From assembly GCA_003339415.1 (NCBI GenBank), contig PDHQ01000093.1:57933-121932 (forward strand): a DNA stretch of 64,000 nucleotides, given 5' to 3'. The DNA is from Ophiocordyceps camponoti-saundersi (nom. inval.). Its lineage: Eukaryota; Ascomycota; Sordariomycetes; Hypocreales; Ophiocordycipitaceae. Positions within the stretch are counted from its first letter, which is position 1. Every line of letters begins with the position of its first letter. Below the pieces are notes generated by a model. It did not search any database. It was not told the DNA's origin and saw nothing but the letters and a program-made list of their open reading frames with translations. Position numbers and translations under genes: made by a program. Positions 58,901-64,000 of the stretch are shown one piece after another.

Positions 58901-60889
58901 CTAAGTATAGCTTAGTTATTAAATAAATAGTTAGTTTAAAGGAAAAAAAGGGTATATATAGGAAAAGAGGAAAAACGCGTCGCCTTATTTTATTATTATT
59001 CGCTACCTTAGTTCTTAAGCTTACTATTTTATATTTCGGTTAGTACTATAATATCGCGAAGGGAAGAGCGGGGAGGGCTCCTTCCTAATTAGGAATAAAT
59101 AGTTATTAGCTTACTATTTATATCGCCCTCGTCCTCTCCCTCTCTTTTTTTTCTTTTTTTACCTACTTAACCTAGACGCGTTAATAGTAATAAAAATCTT
59201 TAATCGCGATAGCGCCTAAGTTAATAGAAGAGGAGATAATCGAGGAGAAAAAGAAACGTCTCCCTAACGTTTATAACCTTATCTTACGTAAGTTAGATAC
59301 CGAAGATATAAGCGTCTTATCGAGCCTAAGCTAGTAAGGCTATATAGCGCTAAAGACTCTTCCTTACCTTAAATATATACGCGTAAGTGCTTTAATTAAA
59401 TAGTTTCGGATATTAAGACTAATTTTCTCTACCTAGATTTACGCCTACCTTAAGATTTAGTATAAGGGAGGCGTTAACGTCGGGTATTTTAGCGTTCCTA
59501 TATTTATTAAGATAGCTTTCTACGAGAAGGTTCCTTAGGAAGCCCCGGCTTTTATTAAGATAGAAATAGGTACTATGTCTCCTCTTAAGTTTTTTCTTTA
59601 TTACTTTATTAGGGCTAGAGAGAGAGAGTACTAGGAGAAGATACTAGGGGAACCCCGAGTTACTTATATCCTAACTAAGATTACGCACCTAGAGGGCTTT
59701 TTCTTTAACTATTTAATCTAAGGGAAACGCCCTAAATATTATAAGGCTCTTCTTATCTTAATCTTTAGTTAACGTAACCCGAGGTTATATACCTATTACC
59801 TATAATTATAGATAACGATTATTACCTATTATAGGGAATATATATTAACGCTATTTTATAAGTATATTTCGATATACGGCTAAGGGGGTTATAGTTATTC
59901 TAATTATATTTAGAATAGGATTAGGGCAGCTACTTATAATTAGCGTTAGCACTCCGAGTACGCTTATAAGGCAGAGATTAGTAAAGCCTTATAGATAGTA
60001 AGTTACTTTATCGGTAGCTAGGATATTTTTACTAACTCTATCGTATATAAGGATTATCTAAATCCTTAAGTTACGCCTTACTTAATTAAGGATATACTAA
60101 ATCCGTTCCTAGATAACGGTTTAGAGCTTAGAGAGGGCAATAAGTAGCCTAATATTAAGGAGCGGGCTCGAAAGGTCTTAGAATTAGAGTAAAGTAATTT
60201 ATTATAAGTATAAGGGTCTAGTAAAGAAGTTAAAATAAAGAAAAGTTATTATACCTTCGTTTAAGTATACTATTTAAACTAAAATACCTTCCCTTTCCTC
60301 CCCGTAGATATTAAGTAAGAAAGGTTACGGGTATTTAAAGCTTATATAATAATCGTAAGACGGCTCTAATATAAAAGGCTTTCTTTACTTTAGTAATCTA
60401 AGGGAGCTAAACTTTAAGGGTGTTTTTTTTAGCTTAGTCTAAGTATCGAGGAGACCGTCCCTAATAACTACTTTATTAGTTTAGTTACTAGGAGATATAT
60501 AACTCCTTAAAACTATTTAATTAAGGGCTCTAATACTTAAAACTTAATTCTTATTTATTTCGGCGTTAAATTCCTCCCTAGCTAGGAGGGTAGTAGTTTT
60601 AACGGAGGGGGGTATTTTCCCTTATAGAAGCTAGTTATCTAAGTTAGAGGACTACTATCTATTTTCCGCTTAATAGAACTTTTTAAGATAATCCCTAGAA
60701 ACTATTCTTTTAAGGTTAATCCTATTTAGTATTTTTAAAAGCATAGAACTATATCGGTATATTATTAGCTTACCGGCGTATATAATTATAGAGATAAGGG
60801 ATTCGAATTTATCGTTTACTTTATCCTATACTTACGGTATATTAGCTTAAGAAACCGAAATCTAGATAATGCTAGCTATTATACCTTCG
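55936..60889 (+). other. Decayed element interior with two traceable coding regions
   Basis: Near 56735-56780 a plus-strand frame has a knuckle-like Y-Y-N-R-S-G-Y-I-K-C-D stretch, possibly a damaged CCHC motif. From about 59219 to 60430 another plus-strand frame reads as a coherent protein apart from RIP stops (see separate entry). The remainder, including 56800-59200, gives no recognisable domain. Confidence 0.4.
59219..60430 (+). pseudogene. RIP-broken ORF of unknown family
   Basis: About 400 codons: L-I-E-E-E-I-I-E-E-K-K-K-R-L-P-N-V-Y-N-L, then V-S-A-L-I-K-Q/stop-F-R-I-L-R-L, A-F-Y-E-K-V-P, G-T-M-S-P-L-K-F-F-L-Y-Y-F-I-R-A-R-E-R-E-Y, and L-T-K-I-T-H-L-E-G-F-F-F-N-Y-L. Nearly all stops are TAA/TAG at positions that fit Gln or Trp. 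No RT, integrase or transposase motif was recognised. Confidence 0.45.
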
Positions 60890-61910
60890 TTAATACCCTT
60901 TCTTTAAAGTTCTACGATAGTTTATTTTAGGGTAGCCGATAAACTTAATAAACTAGAATAGGTCTAAGGACGATTTCTTAGTATATCTCGTCTCTTATAG
61001 CGTAATTAGCTAAGTAGATAATAAACCTAAAAACGAATTTGCTAATAGTATTTTAGTTAATAGCCGCTATATTTCTTCTATAGCTAGCAATATTCTCCCT
61101 TAGCTATTAGAAAGAGATTAATTAGCTACTATTATCCTTAGCTAATAAGAATTCTACTTACTTTAACTTTATATATTTTTTATATCCTTAGCTTAGTTTA
61201 TAATAACTCTCTATTACTTCTTTTATAAGAGAAATCTTAAATTATCCTTTAGTTCCTTTACGAGGGTTTTATAATTATGCTTATATTCCTTCGTAAGCTT
61301 AATTATAAACTTATTACCTAAATAGCTCTAAAATAGCTCCTTATATATTATAATATTTTTAGGAGTTCCTATATTTAGATACGATCTGCAAAATACTATT
61401 TATAGAATATATTATAATATAATATTTATATATAGGCTAAGGGACGTATAGTCTTAGTTATTATATCGCTTAACCGTTTAGGCAAATTTATCCGAATAAT
61501 ACTTTTATATCTCCTATATTTACCTATTTGCCGCGCCGGTATTTAGTACTAAGTAGTAATATTAGCGTAATAGAAACCCGTTAACTACTTATCTTATCCC
61601 TTAGGGGATAAACCTATTAACTACTTATCTTATCTACTAAGGGATAAACCTCTTAAATACTATTTTTCTCCTCTAAGGGATAAACTTATTAAATACTATT
61701 CTTATCCTCTAAGGTATAAAACCGTTAACTGCTATTCTTATCCCCTAAGGGATAAACTCGTTAAATACTATTCTTCTCCCCTAAGGAATAAAACCGTTAA
61801 CTACTATTCTTATCTTATAAGGTATAAACTTATTAACTACTATTCTTAAGATAAACCTATTTACTACTCTTCTTATCCCTTAGTAGATAAACCCGTTACT
61901 ATTTATTACT
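60890..61910 (+). repeat. Dispersed repeat ending in satellite remnants, copy 2 (uninterrupted)
   Basis: Copy of 53340-55440 without the ~960-bp insertion. From about 61578 to 61900 it carries degenerate units such as TTATCCCCTAAGGGATAAAC and TATTCTTATCC at irregular spacing. Confidence 0.7.
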
Positions 61911-63749
61911 CTTTTATACTTATTAAACTAGTTATACTAGATAAGTTATCTAAGTAGGGTATAAAACGCCCTTTTCTCTTCCTCTCTCTCTCTTCTTCTT
62001 CTTTCTTCCTTTATCCTTTTCCTCTTTTTTTTTTCTTATATAGATTCTTTTATAAGAAAAGAAATATAGAATTTTTTTCTACCCTCGATTATAGCGTACT
62101 AAAAGGGCGTTATCGCCTCCTTAAGATTCTAACTATATACGCGCTAATATTAGCTATAATAAACGCTTTTAATATTAATATAAGTATTCGCTTACGGATT
62201 TTATATATAACCTAAAATAATATATTTTTCTTTTTTTATAGATATTAAAATAATAGGTACTTGCGCTACCTATAAGAAATATTATTCTTCTAGCTAAGAT
62301 TACTACGTTTACTTAGCTAATAGCTATTTAAATTATACGTAGCTATATATACTTTAGGGCCTTAGTTATATAGAGTTATAATAATTAGAATACTACGCCT
62401 TACTAGAAGTATAGCTATCTAAAAACTAGAGTATATTTATTCTAATATTATATCTTATTTCCTAGCTTTTAGTATAGCGCTTATATAAGCTATTTATAAG
62501 CTAGCCTCGGGCGATAATATTCTTTCTAGCGTTTAATAAAAGTAGCTAGAATAATAATATAGCTCGCTAATATAATCGCCGATAATAATAATATTACGAA
62601 GGATAGAGAGATTATAGAACTCGAGTATTCCCCCAAGCCTCCGAATAAGTAAGTTAGTCTCCTCTCGCCGGAGTATCTTAAGCACTCTATATAATAGCCG
62701 GGGGGTATACTATACCTTTTTACTTTAACTATAGCTTAGTAAGCTTAGGTAAACGCGGAGAAAAGATATCGGTTTAGGAGGTAACTTCTCCTTTATATAG
62801 AGAAAAGAAGGATAGTATATAGTAAATATAAAAATAATACTTACGTAAATAATAATATAAAATATAAGTAAAAATAAAAAAAAAAATATAATAATAAAAG
62901 AGAAGTATATTAATAACTAGGAGTTAGATAACTTTACCTCCGAGTATAAGTTTAGTTTCGAACTCCTTAAATAATTATCCTTAAAGAGGTTTTATAAAAC
63001 TATCTCTAACTATATTAGAAGTTTAGATTTAAGTAATCTTAATATTATTTTTTTTAAATCTCCCCTCTTAGTTAATACTAATAAACGTTAATATATCGTA
63101 GCTTAGGCGATAGCCTTAACGTTTCTTCTTTAAATAAGCGTATTACTTACGTATTATTATATCCTTATTATCTTTAGGTTAACTATCGCTAGAGTTAAGC
63201 GTTTCTAAAATAGTTATCTATTTAAGCTTAGTAGTCTCTTATAAGGTAGTAGTTAATAGTTATTAATAGTAATAAGTTCGTATCGATTAGTAATACCTTA
63301 GTAGGCTTTAGTTATATATTAGTAATAGCTTATAGAGCTACGGTAGCTAGATATTATAGCCTCTTATTAGCATATTCTTCCTCTATACTTAAGTTTAGAG
63401 TAAGCGTCTTACTAAGTTATTATAATATCTATTTAAACGTTAGTAGGTATATTTAAGTTAAGGAGTTATTAATTATATATATAATATTTATAGGAATATA
63501 TTTCGTCGAATAGATAGAATCTAAGATAGGTATTAAGTAGAAGAAAAATATCTAAGCTAGATAACTAAAATATACTCTTTAGTTAACGGGATCTTATTAG
63601 TTACGAAGGACGTTTCTTATAATAGATATACTCGATAGCTAAAGGCACGAAGATATCGCAAATCCGGAGTGAAAATCGAGATTAAAGAGAACTTTCTATT
63701 ATATAATTATAGCTATTTTAAAAAGGAGCTTAAATAGGCTTCGCTATTT
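61911..63749. other. AT-rich RIP-type DNA, no gene
   Basis: A pyrimidine-rich tract (CTCTTCCTCTCTCTCTCTTC onward) lies near 61975-62040, and an A-rich tract near 62865-62900. No ORF can be traced with confidence. Confidence 0.45.
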
Positions 63750-64000
63750 ATAGTATATTAAAGTAGTGCGATTAAGTAAGTAAATAGCTAGATACCTATA
63801 TACGAAGAACCGTAACTCCTAATCCTAAGTAACTATAGTTTTTAACTAGTATAAGGGGGATCTCTAGCTATAGGGGGATAAGCTAGATCGAAATTCTCTA
63901 TCGGGAAAATAATAGGAAGGCGATTTTCTATATAAAGATAAAAGAAATAAGAAAAAAAAAAGAAAGAACTATTTAATAAAGTATTTAAAACTTTAAGAAT
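63750..64000 (+). repeat. Direct repeat, right copy, cut by window end
   Basis: Pair of 55690-55935. The last bases (GAACTATTTAATAAAGTATT...) still align with the left copy, so the repeat continues beyond the window. Confidence 0.5.

Noticed and set aside
20661..64000. tRNA or rRNA genes in the AT-rich block
   Set aside because: I saw no cloverleaf with a GGTTCGAATCC-type B-box nor conserved rRNA strings; a tRNA scan would settle it.

Overview
The window looks like a filamentous ascomycete (Pezizomycotina) nuclear chromosome. Introns are short (48-60 nt) with fungal splice and branch signals, and a recognisable GPI-transamidase subunit gene is present. Most of the sequence carries the signature of repeat-induced point mutation (RIP): CpA/TpG almost absent, TpA in large excess, and retroelement reading frames broken only by TAA/TAG at former Gln/Trp codons. 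A sordariomycete/hypocrealean host is plausible, but that is inference.

Layout. (1) 1-5655: normal-composition DNA with three minus-strand genes for secreted proteins: the signal peptide of a gene cut by the window edge, a Gly/Tyr-rich protein with a six-cysteine tail, and a repeat-built cysteine-rich protein. (2) 5656-14414: a complete but RIP-dead Ty3/Gypsy element with 126-bp LTRs and a perfect 5-bp target-site duplication (GCCAC); it has pol with a chromodomain and an extra ORF between pol and the 3' LTR. (3) 14415-20660: a second gene island. It holds a three-exon hypothetical gene just downstream of the LTR, a small two-exon gene with a split tandem duplicate, an un-RIPed Gypsy RT fragment, and the PIG-S/Gpi17 gene on the minus strand with a probable GC-AG intron. 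(4) 20660-64000: about 43 kb of AT-rich RIP-mutated heterochromatin with no intact gene.

The heterochromatin contains an inverted pair of LTR-like arms (20960-22275), three copies of a ~470-515-bp TIR element with TA target sites, a reverse-oriented Gypsy element (28954-35435, 186-bp LTRs, TSD) carrying a Gln-rich ORF antisense to pol, and a small 1.78-kb LTR element (36071-37847, 210-bp LTRs, TSD) with an inverted relative at 45759-46730. Its most distinctive feature is a ~12-kb satellite domain (38443-51125). The satellite unit is 36 bp, half of it an 18-bp perfect palindrome. Three array blocks each begin with the same ~140-bp leader, and the last block is punctuated six times by a ~160-200-bp spacer. 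Related satellite remnants recur near 55.0-55.4 and 61.6-61.9 kb. The remainder (51-64 kb) is decayed dispersed repeats.

The genes do not form an evident pathway. The main themes are a set of secreted, probably lineage-specific proteins beside transposon-rich heterochromatin, one conserved housekeeping gene (PIG-S) about 0.2 kb from the heterochromatin edge, and a clear record of RIP.
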